A model generated the notes under the pieces. The model did no database searches and was not told the DNA's origin. It saw nothing but the letters and a program-made list of their open reading frames with translations. A program made the position numbers and the translations under genes. Positions 13,432 to 27,200 of a DNA stretch of 64,000 nucleotides are shown in pieces. The stretch covers positions 682,001-746,000 of the forward strand of contig JAKNDB010000064.1 in NCBI GenBank assembly GCA_024305405.1, given 5' to 3'. The stretch comes from Dirofilaria immitis (lineage: Eukaryota > Nematoda > Chromadorea > Rhabditida > Onchocercidae). How positions within the stretch are numbered: position 1 is the first letter of the stretch; each line of letters begins with the position of its first letter.

Positions 13432-14228
13432 CAGATTTTAATCAGAAAAACCGGAAAAAACACCTTTTAACTATTTCTTCAAATATTTTTGTATTTATTC
13501 TTTTTTTTTTCCTTTTATCTTTTATCTTGTACTTTGTTTTTTTTCGTTTTTAAAAAAAAAAAAAAAGTTCAAATAATCCATCTGGCAGAAAAGCTATAAA
13601 AATTTATTTTTAAAATGTTTTATTCTTTTTTTTTTGGTGATATAATTTAAAAAAAAAAAAAATATTTCCATTCCCCTTGTAAAAATACATATATACGCCA
13701 TAACAGAAAACAATTTTAAGATGGAAAAAAAAAAAAAAACGGTTTGATTCTCATCTTCAAACTATTTTTGCCCACCATTTTATGGGCATTTTCATTTTGA
13801 TCATTTTATTTTTCTTTTCTTTTTCACTTTTTTTTTTTTTTTTGATTCAATCATAGTTAAAAAGTGTACGAAATAAAATGAATGAGAAGCAAATGTTTTT
13901 CTTCTTCTTTTTTATTTTTCTCTCTTTCTTTCTTTTGCCCTTTCTCTCTCTCTCTCTCTCGCTGTTTCTCTCTAACAAAGAACAAAGTTGTTGCGAAGTT
14001 TTTTAAAAGAGTAATTCAAAACAAATTGATTGAAATGGATTAATGTTAAATTGTTTTTAAATTTAATATTGTCATTCTATTAGTATTTATTTCGTTGCAT
14101 TTTTGAGAAAATATTTTCCGCCAAAAATTATAATAAATTTCTTCTTTCGTTTCGTTTTTTTTTTGATTTTCTAAAATTTTTTTAATTTTTTCATTTTTCT
14201 ACAATTTATCTATTAGATAGGCTTAATT

Positions 14229-14740
14229 TTGTATTATCATCATTATCACTATTATTATCATCATTATCACTGTTATTATCATCATTATCACTATTATTAT
14301 CATCATTATCACTATTATTATCATCATATATCTGCCTTAATTTCGTATCACTATCATCATTATTATTACTATTGTTATCATATATATGGCTTAATTTTGT
14401 ATCATTATTATCATTACTATTATTATCATATATCTTGCTAATTTCGTTATTATCATTATCATTATTATTATCATATATGGCTTAATTTCTTATTATCATT
14501 ATCATTATTATTATCATCATATATCTTGCTAATTTCGTATTATCATTATTATTATCATATATCTGCCTTAATTTCGTATTGTCATCATTATCATTATCAT
14601 TACTATTATTATTATAATATACATAGCTTAATTTCTTATCATTATTATCATATATTTGGCTTAATTTCGTATTATCATATATATGGCTTAATTCTGTATC
14701 ACTATTATTATTATTATTATTATTATCATATATTTGTTGG
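14229..14740. repeat. Composite microsatellite with GGCTTAATTTCGTAT-type spacers
   Basis: Runs of ATT/ATC trinucleotides alternate with a recurring spacer of the form ATATATNTGGCTTAATTTCGTAT (about nine occurrences with variation). Open frames across it are Tyr/His-rich on one strand and Asn/Asp-rich on the other, an artefact of the repeat. Confidence 0.9.
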
Positions 14741-15272
14741 CTTGGATATATAAAATTTTTTTGCAAAATTTTGCAAAATTATGCAAAATTAATTTGATAA
14801 AATAAATATTTTCAAAATAAGAAATTGCAATAATTTTAATCAAATATTTTTATCATTTCTTTTTTTCACATTTCTTTTCATTCTTAAATTTATTCAATCA
14901 TATCAGCTAAATTTAAAAAAAAAAAAAAAAAGGAAATTGGATAAAAATAATTTTTAAAAGTTTAGAAATAATTCTTCGATCTAAAAGTACAAAATGAGCA
15001 GAGTGCAATTTTAAGCAAAGAAAAAAAAGAAAAGAAAAGAGAGAGAGGGAGAGAAAAAAAAAGGAAGAAATTATTTTAGTTGATCGTCATCATTGTTGAT
15101 TATCATTTCATCTTTTGGGAATAGAAGAAGAAGACGACGAAGAAGATGAAAAAAAAAAAAAAAAGAATCTCATACAAAATACAATCACATTTATTGTCTT
15201 CTTCATCCAGTTTGTCTTTAATTTCATGCAATTAAATAAATAGATATAATAAAATGCAACAAAAATAATTGC

Positions 15273-15380
15273 TTATCGAGAATCTCGAATTTACAATAAA
15301 TTTTCATATCATGCATATATCTAAGGTTATCGAGAATCTCGAATTTATAACAAATTTTCATATCATGCATGTATCTAAAT
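15273..15380. repeat. 54-bp unit in two tandem copies
   Basis: Copies begin at 15273 and 15327 with TTATCGAGAATCTCGAATTT and differ at only a few positions. The unit contains the 10-bp palindrome GAGAATCTC with flanking bases CGAGAATCTCG. Confidence 0.9.
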
Positions 15381-18132
15381 GCATTTACGAAAAAATAAAA
15401 ATAAATATACCACAAAAACAAAATTTTCTAGCTTAATTAAAAATTATTAATTTAATTTTATCAATACGTTAAATCTCCTTTAAATACTTCTAAAGAATTT
15501 TATGGATAAGAAATATTTATGCATAATCATAAATATTTATATTTTTATAAGCATAATTCGGAAAATTTTATGAGATTTGATATTTACAGTTTGATTTGAT
15601 ATTTACATTAGACTGTAAATTAGCATAAATAAAATTACCGTAAACAGATAACGATTTTAAAAACACCGAAAGATTTAGTACAGTATCACTAATTTCGTGT
15701 TAGTAATTTGGTGATAAGCATAATGATAGCATAGATTATCGTTTTCAGATTATGTATGTAAATATATTTTATTATAATATTTAATAATATTAAAAATTCT
15801 AAAGTTTAAAAGAAAAATTAACGAATCAGAATTCGATTAAAGTATGAATAGATTTCAACATTTACATAGAAATGCATTATCATCAGTATTAACGAATTAT
15901 CTCTTCTGCTTTCTATATCACATAAAGACCTTCAAGAATTTGATCCTATATTCAAAAATGATCTTCGAGATTTAATGTATTATATGCTAAGGAAATGAAT
16001 CACTATAAAATATGAATTTTCAAGATGAATAAATGCTACTCTTTGTTATCTAAAGCTTATATTATTTACGTCATAAGTTGAACTTCTTTCCAGCTTGAAT
16101 AACACTTAGATAGTGTACAGAAAAAAAATTGAATAAACCTAAGGTCATATATTATGTCTTAATGAATGCAGAGAATTTAGAAATTTATCGTCTTAACATA
16201 ACATCCAATGAGAAGTATAAATTACAGATTTTAATTTCTGATATATTAGAAATTATATTAGAATTAAATGATTTTATCAATAACGTTTACTAATGATAAG
16301 TCAATCTTTGATATAATATGGATAATCAAAATAAAAAGAGATGATCGATTTTAAATATGATAATATATCTTATAGATAATATAAAAATTTAAAATATTAT
16401 ATTCCAAATTTTGTTAAAATAATAGTAATATTAATCGAAATATATGAAATTATTTGTTACCGTGAAATTTATGATTTCCCGATACATTTGATACATTTAA
16501 ACGTTAGTGTTTGGAATGGATTTTTTAACTTGAAAATAACTTAGAAGATTAAATTGAAAGATTAAATAATTTCTATTAAGCAATTATTTGAAATCAAAAT
16601 TATTTTATATATTTTTCTTGATATGATATGATAATACACTTCTAAAATATTTTATTATCAATTCTTCGTATCCATTAAATGTACAACAATGCTATAATAT
16701 CTGATTTATAACTTGCGGAAATTTCCGCAATCCAATCGAATCATTTGATTTCATCGGGTTAGCATAGGAATTTGATGCAAATTATAGGTCAAATAATATC
16801 AATCCTCTAACTTATTCTCTTTTTTTTTTCTTTTTGTTCAATTATAATGATACATGAAGATAATACATGTAAGGATAGTTTGATATTATAAGAGAGAACT
16901 TATCAATTTGGCATCATGAGAGAGCTAAAGAATTCATTTGATGTCATGACAATGGATAATTTTGATATAACTTCGATAGATTCTGCTAGCTCTATCAAAT
17001 TATGACAAGAATGATGATTAGGACTGATGATAATCATAGTTTTATTGTAGTAATAATAATGATCTTTCTTAAGTTATTATGTTAGGTTACAGCAATGAAT
17101 GACTACAATTTAGTAATTACAACAATAAGTAATATTACTAGAAAAACAATTGTGATAATGATAACAGTAATAAATAATGATAATGATAATAATAATGATT
17201 TTTGTATCTATTGATAATAAATATCGCAAACTTCGTTTTAAATGGACAAAATTTCTGAAGCAATAATATGTAAAAAGCTAAATAGCATAAATTTGATACT
17301 ACTTATCAGCAAGAAATGCATAAAAATTTTTCCTCTTATTATCTACTAATTTTTCATAAAATTAACGAGAAAATAAATGCGGCGCAAATGTCGCAATACC
17401 GATTATTACACTTATCTATCCTTCGATACGCAAATAAATTATTGAAAATAATTTTATCAAAAAAAAATATTATCAAATATTTGAATATGAAATTATCAAT
17501 TCTAATTGTTATTACTTATAAATTATAAAAAAAAAAAAAAAAAAAAAAACCATATACGAGATTAACAACGGTAAATGATTAAAATAAAAATACATATACC
17601 ACCGTATCTTCGTACTTCGTATCATCGTATCATCGTTATGGTGTTTTTTTAAAAAAAAAAAAAAAAAAAAGAAATTTAACTTACGATTGAATAGGCGCCA
17701 AAATGATAAAATTTGGAAAAATTCTGAAACGAAGAAATATTTCAAAAATCGGCAATACGATAAAGAAGAGAATGTTTGTAAGAGAGAAATTGTGGATGAA
17801 ATATAATTTTAAATTAGTTGGTAGCAGCGACAATAAAAGAGAAAAGAGAAATGAAAATGAGCTCAATTTGTTGCAATTCGTTTAACTTAAATCCAAAATG
17901 AAAGAAAAAGCCATATTTTAAGAGGAAAGGGAAAACAAAAAACAATTCTTTTAAATACTAAAACAAAAAAAAAAAAAAAAAAGAAATGAAAGAAAAATAT
18001 GGAATTTTTTCACAAATTTTGTTTCCACGAAAATTTGAAGTGATAAATCTTTTGAAAATGAAATTTGTGCAAAAGGAAAGGAAGAAAAGAAAAGGAAGTA
18101 TATATGCTTTCACCTATTTTTAATGCTACAAC

Positions 18133-18162
18133 AAATGATGATGATGATGATGATGATGATGC
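18133..18162. repeat. (GAT)n microsatellite
   Basis: About ten GAT units in an otherwise non-repetitive AT-rich stretch. Confidence 0.9.
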
Positions 18163-19055
18163 CTCTCTCAATTTTCAACTGTAAGCTTTTAGAAATATAA
18201 CGGGAAAAGTTATTTGGCATGTTTTGCAGGGGTATATTTTAAATTCTTTTTTTTCTCTCTCTCTCCTTTTTTTTCTCTCTTCCCTTTCTCAATTGCCCTA
18301 ACATAAATTTTAATCCGAAAAATGTTTGTGCTTCTACAACAATTCCGATTATAATCAGCGGCAATACTCTCTTATTTTCATTGAACTAACTATTTACCGT
18401 TTCCAATCTGTGTTGATAATTTCATTACTAACACTTACCATAATTTTGCAATCGCATGCTTAAATATGAATTTATTATACATTTAGAGTAGATGAATATG
18501 AGAAATGAAGATAAACAAAAGAAATGTATTAAATAATTTTCATTTTATCACAAATAATAAATTTTTCAAAAGAGAAAAAATGAAAAATATGAATTCCTTA
18601 TGAATCAATTAACTATCATTTGATTTATCTTCGTTCAAGCTGCGGAATACTGTAGAATACAGTAGAAGAGAAAATGCATGATAATGACATAACTGAAGAA
18701 AGGATTAAACTAAGTGATATTACTGTATCTTCCAAAAGCATTCATTACTAATTTAGCTTATTCTTCTTTATTTTATTAAGAATTTTTATAATTTACTTTT
18801 ATGTATGATAGTTTAGCTTAATTTTTTTATGCAATTATTTAAATTTTATTAAAAATATCAAACAAACTAACTACTCATTATAACTCTCATAAATTTGTTA
18901 AATTTGCGAAAGGCATATCGATGAATTTTTTTTTCTTTTGATTTTTACATAACTTTTGCCATTTCTACATCTCTCCTCATTCAACTTACATATAATTTAT
19001 AGCAAAAAAAAAACAAATAACCAAAATTGCTTTAAAAATATACAATTAAAGCATA

Positions 19056-19172
19056 ACACAACAGACACATACACATACAATAAATATACATATTTGACAC
19101 ACATACAACATATATATGACATACACATACAATATATATATATATATTTGACATACATACAATATACATATG

Positions 19173-19234
<62 letters not shown>

Positions 19235-19245
19235 ATATATGTATG
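19056..19245. repeat. ACAT / TA microsatellite block
   Basis: Imperfect repeats of CATACAATATA and GACATACA grade into two long (TA)n runs (about 19180-19212 and 19215-19236). Tyr/Ile-rich open frames on both strands come from this and are not genes. Confidence 0.9.
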
Positions 19246-19729
19246 CATATTAAAAGACTTATTTCGAAGAAATTTTTCTGCAAAAATTTTATTGCTATTA
19301 GTTTGCACTGATAATTTCTTTACTTTCTTTCTCTTTCCCTCTCTCTCGCTCTCTCTCTCTCTCTCTCCTTCTATATTTGCAAGCAAGTACAAAGCCAAAG
19401 AACGATCAATCTGACAAGCCTATTAGAGAGAGATGGGACACAAAATATTTGAAATTGCCTCATTACATGATTCAGACAGTTTTGCTGAATTTCATATTTC
19501 AAATTTCATATTTCAAAGAATCTGTCACTTTTCATTTGCATTATTTATTTTATTTATTTACTTTATTTATTTATTTACTTTGTCTTTTTTTTCTTTCAGA
19601 AAATTCTAATTACAATATTTATATTGTAATTAGAATTTAAAATAATGGGAAGATCAAAATTATTCATCGAAATTGTACAAAAGAAAAGAAGTAATATAAA
19701 AAGAATTTGATATTTAAATTATCCTATTA

Positions 19730-19978
19730 AATCGAGATAAAGGCTAAATCAGCAAAACCGATAAATCGAGATAAAGGCTAATCAGTAAAACTGATAAATC
19801 GAGATAAAGGCTAAATCAGTAAAACCGATAAATCGAGATAAAGGCTAAATCAGTAAAACCGATAAATCGAGATAAAGGCTAAATCAGTAAAACCGATAAA
19901 TCGAGATAAAGGCTAAATCAGCAAAACCGATAAATCGAGATAAAGGCTAAATCAATAAAACCGATAAATCGAGATATA
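19730..19978. repeat. 34-bp minisatellite, 7 copies
   Basis: Seven head-to-tail copies of a unit reading AAATCGAGATAAAGGCTAAA followed by TCAGTAAAACCGAT. Copy 2 lacks one A and a few copies have single substitutions (CAG/CAA, CCG/CTG). Confidence 0.95.
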
Positions 19979-20190
19979 TCGATAAGTATGTTATCATTCA
20001 TGTTTATTTCTCTTTTCTGTTTTTTTTTTTTAAATATAATTTTATATTTATATATGTATATAAATACTTTAGCAAAATTGGATAAATAATTTTGCTAAAA
20101 TAAAAATGATTGAAATAAATTTTCGCAGTGTTAATATATTAGAGGAAATTTTTATAACAATTTTTTTTTTTATCAATAAAATACTTCCGA

Positions 20191-20222
<32 letters not shown>

Positions 20223-21607
20223 GATATCATCGGATATCTCTGTTTGCTATACGAATTACAGTGTATTGTTAATCGACAAAAAATTAGTTCAATTAATTGG
20301 TTGGGTTTATTGCTTTAGCTTAACTAATTTTATATCAGTTGATTTGCTGCTATTCTTTTAAAATTAATTTCATCTTTTGCATGCGAATTCTGAAACTGAA
20401 ACAGCTGCAAGTTATTCCCGCACATTGAAATTCTTGAAACAGCCAGACGACGATTAATATCAATTTTTTTGCTTTTTAACATTTTCCATCTGATTATAAT
20501 TCGTTTTTCATTTTTGCACAACACACAGCTGACTGAAGACGAATCTAAGGATTATTTGAACATCGAAAAATTGACTAAAATTTTCAATATTAAAATTACA
20601 ATATGAAAAATTGAAATAAACGAAATGCAAACGTATGTTTAAACATGAATTTATCACTTATTATCAATTTCATTTTATCGCTAAGACATATCAATAATAT
20701 AAAAACGCAAATGAATAATGATTATGATAGAGTCATTATGATAATAGCGCATAATAATAAAAGACAAAAGCACTTCCTTTATTATCATCATTACTTAGAA
20801 TTTATCTCTCATTATTAATTTCTATTTATCATTAAAACATATCAAGAATATAAAAGCACAAATGAATAGTGATTATGATAATAGCGCATATAAACAAAAG
20901 ACAAAAGCGCTTCCATTATTATGATCATTATTTATTATGAATAATTAAACATAACATTTTTGCCAATATTTACCAGAAAAAAAAAATCTAAGAAGAGACA
21001 AGAAAGGAATAATGATATAATATGATAATAACAAGAAAGACGCATATGGTATGATATTGGTTGGTATTTATATTGATATTGGAATTGGTAGATTGAGGAA
21101 ATTGGGAAAAAATGAGGAACGAACAAAGAAAGGTATTAGAAGGCTAAAATATATAGTTCCTCATAGAAATGAGAGCCCATAAATCAGTGGACGATTTTGG
21201 CGGAACAACCGAAGAAGAATCGGACAAAATTTTTATTTCGATATTTCTACAAAATGCAAGCGATAACATTTTAAGAAATATATTTTTTTTTTTTTGTTTC
21301 ATGAAACCGATCAAAAATTGGGTGTGAAAAAAAAAAAAGAAGAAAAGAGAGAGAGAGAGGGAGAGAGAGAGAAGAAAACGAAAAACGAAAGAAAAGAGAA
21401 GAAACAAAATGATTGGAATCAAAATTTTTGTAGTATTCTATCTATCTTTTGAGGAAAATTTATTTTAAAATTGAAGTACGAAAAATTAAACAAAAACGAA
21501 AAGCTCACCTGAAAAAAATGCTTTAAAAAAAAAAAAAATTAAGAATAAAAAGATACCGCCATGTAAAAGTATATTATAAATGATATAAGAGTAATTTTTC
21601 AATATTT

Positions 21608-21866
21608 TTATGAATCCCAATACTTACTTATCTATGAATCCCAACACTTACTTACTTATCTATGAATCCCAATACTTACTTACTTACTTATCCATGAATC
21701 CCAATACCTACTTACTTACTTATCTATGAATCACAACACTTACTTACTTACTTATCCATGAATCCCAATACTTACTTACTTATCTATGAATCCCAATACT
21801 TACTTACTTATCTATGAATCCCAATACTTACTTACTTATCTATGAATCCCAATACTTACTTACTTA
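21608..21866. repeat. Minisatellite with variable (TTAC)n, 9 copies
   Basis: Nine copies of TATGAATCCCAATACTTAC followed by one to three further TTAC units and TTATC. Copy length changes mainly through the number of TTAC steps, a repeat inside a repeat. Confidence 0.95.
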
Positions 21867-22872
21867 CGCTATCTATTTGTTGCTGATATTTTGTTGCGAA
21901 ATACATCTTTTTAGCCTCATTAGTTGTAATTTATGGAGCATCAACGTTTAATGCATGTGTATCGTCGTCGTCGTCGTCATCATCGTCATCATCATCTATC
22001 TGTTCCGTAGAATCATCAATTTGTATGATTCGTCCTTGCTTTAATTATCATTATTGTGTGTATATTCCAAATGATACATTTACATTACATACACAGTAAT
22101 CTAATATTCATTTTTACAATTCATCAAATTTTAGATAATTCTCTTTATTTTAATAACTTCGTTTATCATTATCATTTTTATATGAGATTCTTGTTAGCTA
22201 TCATTATCATTTTTGTATGAGATTCTTGTATAGAATGACTTTTTGATAATATTTTTTTTTTTTTTAAATATTAGCTAATTTCATATATTATATTTTTAAT
22301 TTTTATCATCGAGATATTTAGATAGGCTTTAAAAAATATATATATATATTTTTTTAAAAGATTAAATTTGCAAATATCATTATGCTGCTTATTATTTCAT
22401 TTTAAATTTTTTATTATTCCATAAACGATTTCATAAATGACTTCAAAAGCAATAAAATCAAAAATGATTCAATTATTTAGATGATTATTAAATTTTCCAT
22501 TAATCAATAAAATAATAATAACTCATATTAATACAACGATTCAGATAGCTATCATGCAAAAAAAAAAAAAAAGATAAATTATTTAGATGATTATTAAATT
22601 TTCCATTTTGAAGTACGGTCAAAAGAGGATAGCACGCAAAAATAAAACTTTTCTCAACAAACTTTATCATCATCAACCCATACATATATATATATATATA
22701 TACATATACATACATTCATGTTTAAAAAGGAAGGAAGAAGAAAAATTTTATAAAATATTTCCAACAAACGAAAGTAGAAAGTAGAATTAAGAAAATAAAA
22801 CTTAAAATTCATATTTCTAACTATACAATATATATTGTTAATATTAAAATTAAAATTTAACATAATCAAATT

Positions 22873-22990
22873 ATTTTACATTAGCTACGATTAATATTAT
22901 AATAATTATTTTTAGCAACTTCGTATCGTACATTTTACATTAGCTACGATTAATATTATAATAATTATTTTTAGCAACTTCGTATCGTAC
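22873..22990. repeat. Perfect 59-bp tandem duplication
   Basis: Two directly adjacent copies (22873-22931 and 22932-22990) starting ATTTTACATTAGCTACGATT. I read them as identical at all 59 positions, so the duplication is recent, or is an assembly artefact. Confidence 0.95.
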
Positions 22991-24226
22991 ACAAATTTAT
23001 CCAAAATTTTTTTTTTTTTTGGCATATTTTAAAGTTAAACAAGGAAATATCGTATAGCTAAATTTTACATTTATAGAAGTAACATATATCGTATAACATA
23101 CTTTTCAATTATGATGATGATATTGACAGATGGGCGATATTGTTATGAATATTTTATTCTTAGTTAAATATTCATTCGTTATCTGAATAATTGTAATATG
23201 CATCGCAACATCTGGTATATTGTGTAATCGATATGATATATGCTATCATGCGAAATGTTATGATAGAAATAATTAATACATTTTATCTAACAAAAGAAAG
23301 TGTTTATATGTTAAGAATGAATGAATGATGTATACATGATGTTGCATATGTAAATATTATCAAACAATGGTGTATTTTTTATTTTTATATTTTATTCTCG
23401 CAATTTCATTCATTTTTTCATTTGAAGAATAATGAAATGATAAGGAAGAATTCCTGTAATATTTATTGTTAGATCTGATTTTATAAATTCGAAGAAGCGA
23501 TTTATTTGCTACATAAGCATGTATCATTTTCATCACTTTTCCTCATCTTTAGTAACTTAAATATAAGCCCAGTAATGCTTTTTGAAATTTATTAAACTAC
23601 GAGAACAATACATACATTTTAGGACATTCTAGTAAATGTTGAAAATCAGGAACTATTCTATTTTTCTGTCTCAAGGAATATCCAATTTTCTTATATTCAG
23701 TAATCTAATTATCCGGTGATCATATTATTTGCTAATTATGAATGATGACTACTCAATGAGATTTACAAATATCAAAATTAAGCAAAATCACACTGAATGT
23801 AATATTTTCTTAAAGCATATTCCGCTGCAATATAAGTTCAAAGATTGTTAAGGAATAATAAAAATACAGAACAAAAATAGCCCACAATTTTTTCATATTT
23901 AGTTCTTAGAAAATAGTTATATGACATGCATGCAACTTTGAAAATCAGGAAAAATTTATTCGTAATAAACAAACAAGAAAAGATAATAAAATCATACATA
24001 CAATATATTATGAACGGAATGTAAATGCATTCATGTTCTTCTTATAATAAAGAGGAAGTTGATGATCACGACCCTGAAAAATAGATGAAGCTTACCTTAT
24101 AGTGTATATTTAAAATTTGCATAGTTTTCAGTATAAGTAGAGTAATTACAAATATGTCGACTGCTCCACCCCATCAGCATTATCGGCTATTTATAAATGT
24201 ATAGAAGTAATTTACAAGATAAAATG

Positions 24227-27200
24227 TCAGATCAAAAAAATAAACCGATAAGGACGGGAGAAAAGATGTTCACGGGTAAACTGCCCCGATCCACTAGCTG
24301 CACTGTTGGATTCAAGAAGGATATCGAAACGTGAAACCAAAAATGCCATCTGTGCCTCCAAGATGCTATTTGGATCATCAAATGTTACATAGGCCGCAAA
24401 TTCCGCATTCAAAACTCGTTCCACTTGCTAAATTTAAGTACCATACTGATTTTTATTGTTGCAAAAAGAAATCCAAATAAATGTGAACGAGTAATGCTCA
24501 ATAAAAACTTAACATAAATATTCGCAAGAAACTTTCCATTTAAAGAAGAAGTTAGAAAAAATTCAGGAAGTGTTTAGGAAGAGTAAGATCACTACTTCAG
24601 CATCTCATTTTCCAGAAAATTCAAGAATCGTATAGAGATAAACGAAAATAAATGGACTTCCTGAAGAAAACGTCTAAAAGGTGCTAAGTAATAAAACTTA
24701 ATAAATTGAAAGGAGCAAAAATGCTTACAATAAGATCATTGTTGAATGATGAAGGAACTTCCGTGTCATCCAGCGTAAAACTCAGAATATAAATTGGTTT
24801 TATTTTCGGGTACTTGATATCAACCTGAAATTTGCTTCATTAATGATTGTCAGAAACTTACGAAAATACAGCAAGCTTGCTAAAACTATGTCTGACACAA
24901 CGATTCTAGTTATTATATATACTAAAATGTTTATAATAACCAGAAAAAGACCAAATCATATAAGTTAAGCAAATCTTGAAGCAATTTTTGCGTATTTTGA
25001 GAAGCTATTTAACGCTAGTCAAAATCGATCAAAACCGCTACTTGTTTTAATTCTATCGAGTATTTAAAGAATGCTCATTAATCATACATATATTAAAGCA
25101 TGAAGTTTGGCTCCGGGATCTCTTTCAACTGTTGCAGAAAAGTAAAATTGCTTGTCAATATTTGTTTTTCGTTCAAATTCTATCAGATTTCGATACTCTT
25201 CCGTTAAGGCTTCATATTCCTAAAATAAACATACCAAAATGTGAACAAAAATCTGAACTAAATGGTAAGTAATATTTTTTTCTGGCGCTCAGGAATTTGT
25301 ATATTATTGAAATTGGATCATATTTAATGAGCCTTCACAAATCGAACGGGATATTCAACAAGCATTTACAAGAAACATTAAGATTTCATTAAGTAACATT
25401 AATAATACAAATATTCTTCAGTTTATCTAACGATAATTTGGAGATAGGACGAAATAACTGCTTAACTGATATGGGAAAGAAGTAGCACAGATTATAAAAT
25501 TTGTTTAGAAAATTTCATAATAAAATCTACTCTATCAAATTTAAAAAATTCCATAGAACCAACTAACAAAGAACTGATCAGCTGTAATCATTCGAAAACT
25601 AGTGAGTTTTGCACAGACGTTATCCGGGAAATCATTTCGGTTCTTTAAATCATCAAATACTTTCAACGCATCTGAAATGTTGCTTATAAATCTATAACAG
25701 AATGCTACTTAATTGTGAATTAGAAAATTATAGCTTCAGATATTTAAATTTAAATATGAAAAATAGAAATTATCCATGTTTTTTAAAATCTTTTGTAGAC
25801 TTCTACCATAATTATACAAATTAATCAAGTGATGATAGCGAATGCGATTCGCCATCAAATTCCATCTTAAGAAATGCAGCAATTTGCATTTATGGAATTT
25901 CGTAACTTAATGTTCGGATGTAAATTTTGGGAAAAATATATTATTGATTCACATTTCAAAATTTTTTATGAGCATAGAGAGAAACTAAAACAAAAAGGGT
26001 TGACCTTATAGACATTTCATGTTTAACACTGTTATAAAAAAACATACGTAGTGAATGAGTGATTCGAGCCAGAACGCATCTTGAACGTATACGTGACCTG
26101 ATCTTTCCAACAACGGAATGTATAATTTCACATAATTGAGAATTTTTCGCTGGAACTTCATCATTTATACCAGCCATTTTTTGAGCAAATGCATAGAATC
26201 GACCAATTTTAGGTTCCAGATCAGTTACAGAAATCCTGTAAAAAACTGTGAATTACAAAATATTGAAATAAAGTAGAAATTTCTGTGACACTGAAAATTG
26301 ATTCCAATAATTAGTTTAGTCTATAACAATCTATTAAGAGTTTAGATGCTTTTAAATATAGGAGCAAGCGTGAGATTCGCCAGAGTATCGATAGAACAGA
26401 AATATAATATTAAAATAATGTTCATTTAAAGGCATACTTTAATTGGTCTAGTTTGGCTTGTCCTGCACTATTAACACATTTACTTCCATCGTCGCCATCA
26501 AATAATTCGGCAAGAAGGAAACATCAAATAATGTATTTCTGTAAAAGGTCAAAAAAGAATCAATCTTCTAACCAAATACTCTTGGAATTTTTTCCTTTTA
26601 CAAACCTTTAATCTAAACAAATCTCAAAATTATGAATTAAACAAGAATTTTTAAGAGGAAAATACCCATATATTAATGTAGGTACTTGATTTAGCTTTGC
26701 CATTACTCCAACTGAACGTAAACCCGGAATGAATTGTAACACAAGGGTTACACACATATCGTCTGAAAAGCATTTAGACTTCCAGTTTACTCTAGAATTA
26801 GCCATATTCTTCGGATACTACTCAATTAGTTCTAGACAATTCAATTTTGTCGTTATGCAACGGAATAAAACCATAATTTACTTAACTTTGATCTAAGAAT
26901 TCATAAATTTTGAATTAGATTCAGCGAATTAAAACATTTGCATAAAGCCATTTTTGGATTTAAAATAAGATAATTTGTAAATCAAATTATTTAAATAACC
27001 TTGACAAGCGATTTCCATTTCAATATGAATCGGATGAGGAGCAACAATGGCATCCTGTCGTTCAGCAATTAATTCTTTCATGGACATATGTCTTCTTTTA
27101 TCATGACGTGTCGACTGTGACTGTTTTTCATTCAACTACAATCATTTAAAAATCAGAAAGAACGTTTTCTCTAGGATACAGAAAGTAATGAAATTGGTCG

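Larger units (their letters stand above)
1553..24226. other. 22.7-kb gene desert, AT-rich and repeat-dense
   Basis: I find no convincing exon between the Ala-rich gene and THOC5. Open frames here are made of microsatellites or homopolymers (poly-His, poly-Tyr, poly-Ile/Tyr). The sequence is dominated by A/T runs, at least a dozen tandem or local duplications (listed separately), and CT/GA and TA tracts. Two patches of higher GC (20330-20540, with two CAGCTG E-box hexamers, and 21150-21260) look less random but cannot be called as genes. The stretch could be the upstream control region or a giant 5' intron of the left-hand gene. Confidence 0.7.

Noticed and set aside
14229..14766. Tyr/His-rich and Asn/Asp-rich frames on opposite strands
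   Set aside because: Both are translations of the same composite microsatellite.
18956..19414. A 152-codon plus-strand frame and a 133-codon minus-strand frame
   Set aside because: Mostly TA and ACAT repeats read as Tyr/Ile/Thr; the frames overlap on both strands, as expected from symmetric repeats.
20330..20524. Minus-strand frame of 64 codons with fairly balanced composition and two CAGCTG motifs nearby
   Set aside because: No homology, no supporting partner exon; could be a regulatory patch or chance.
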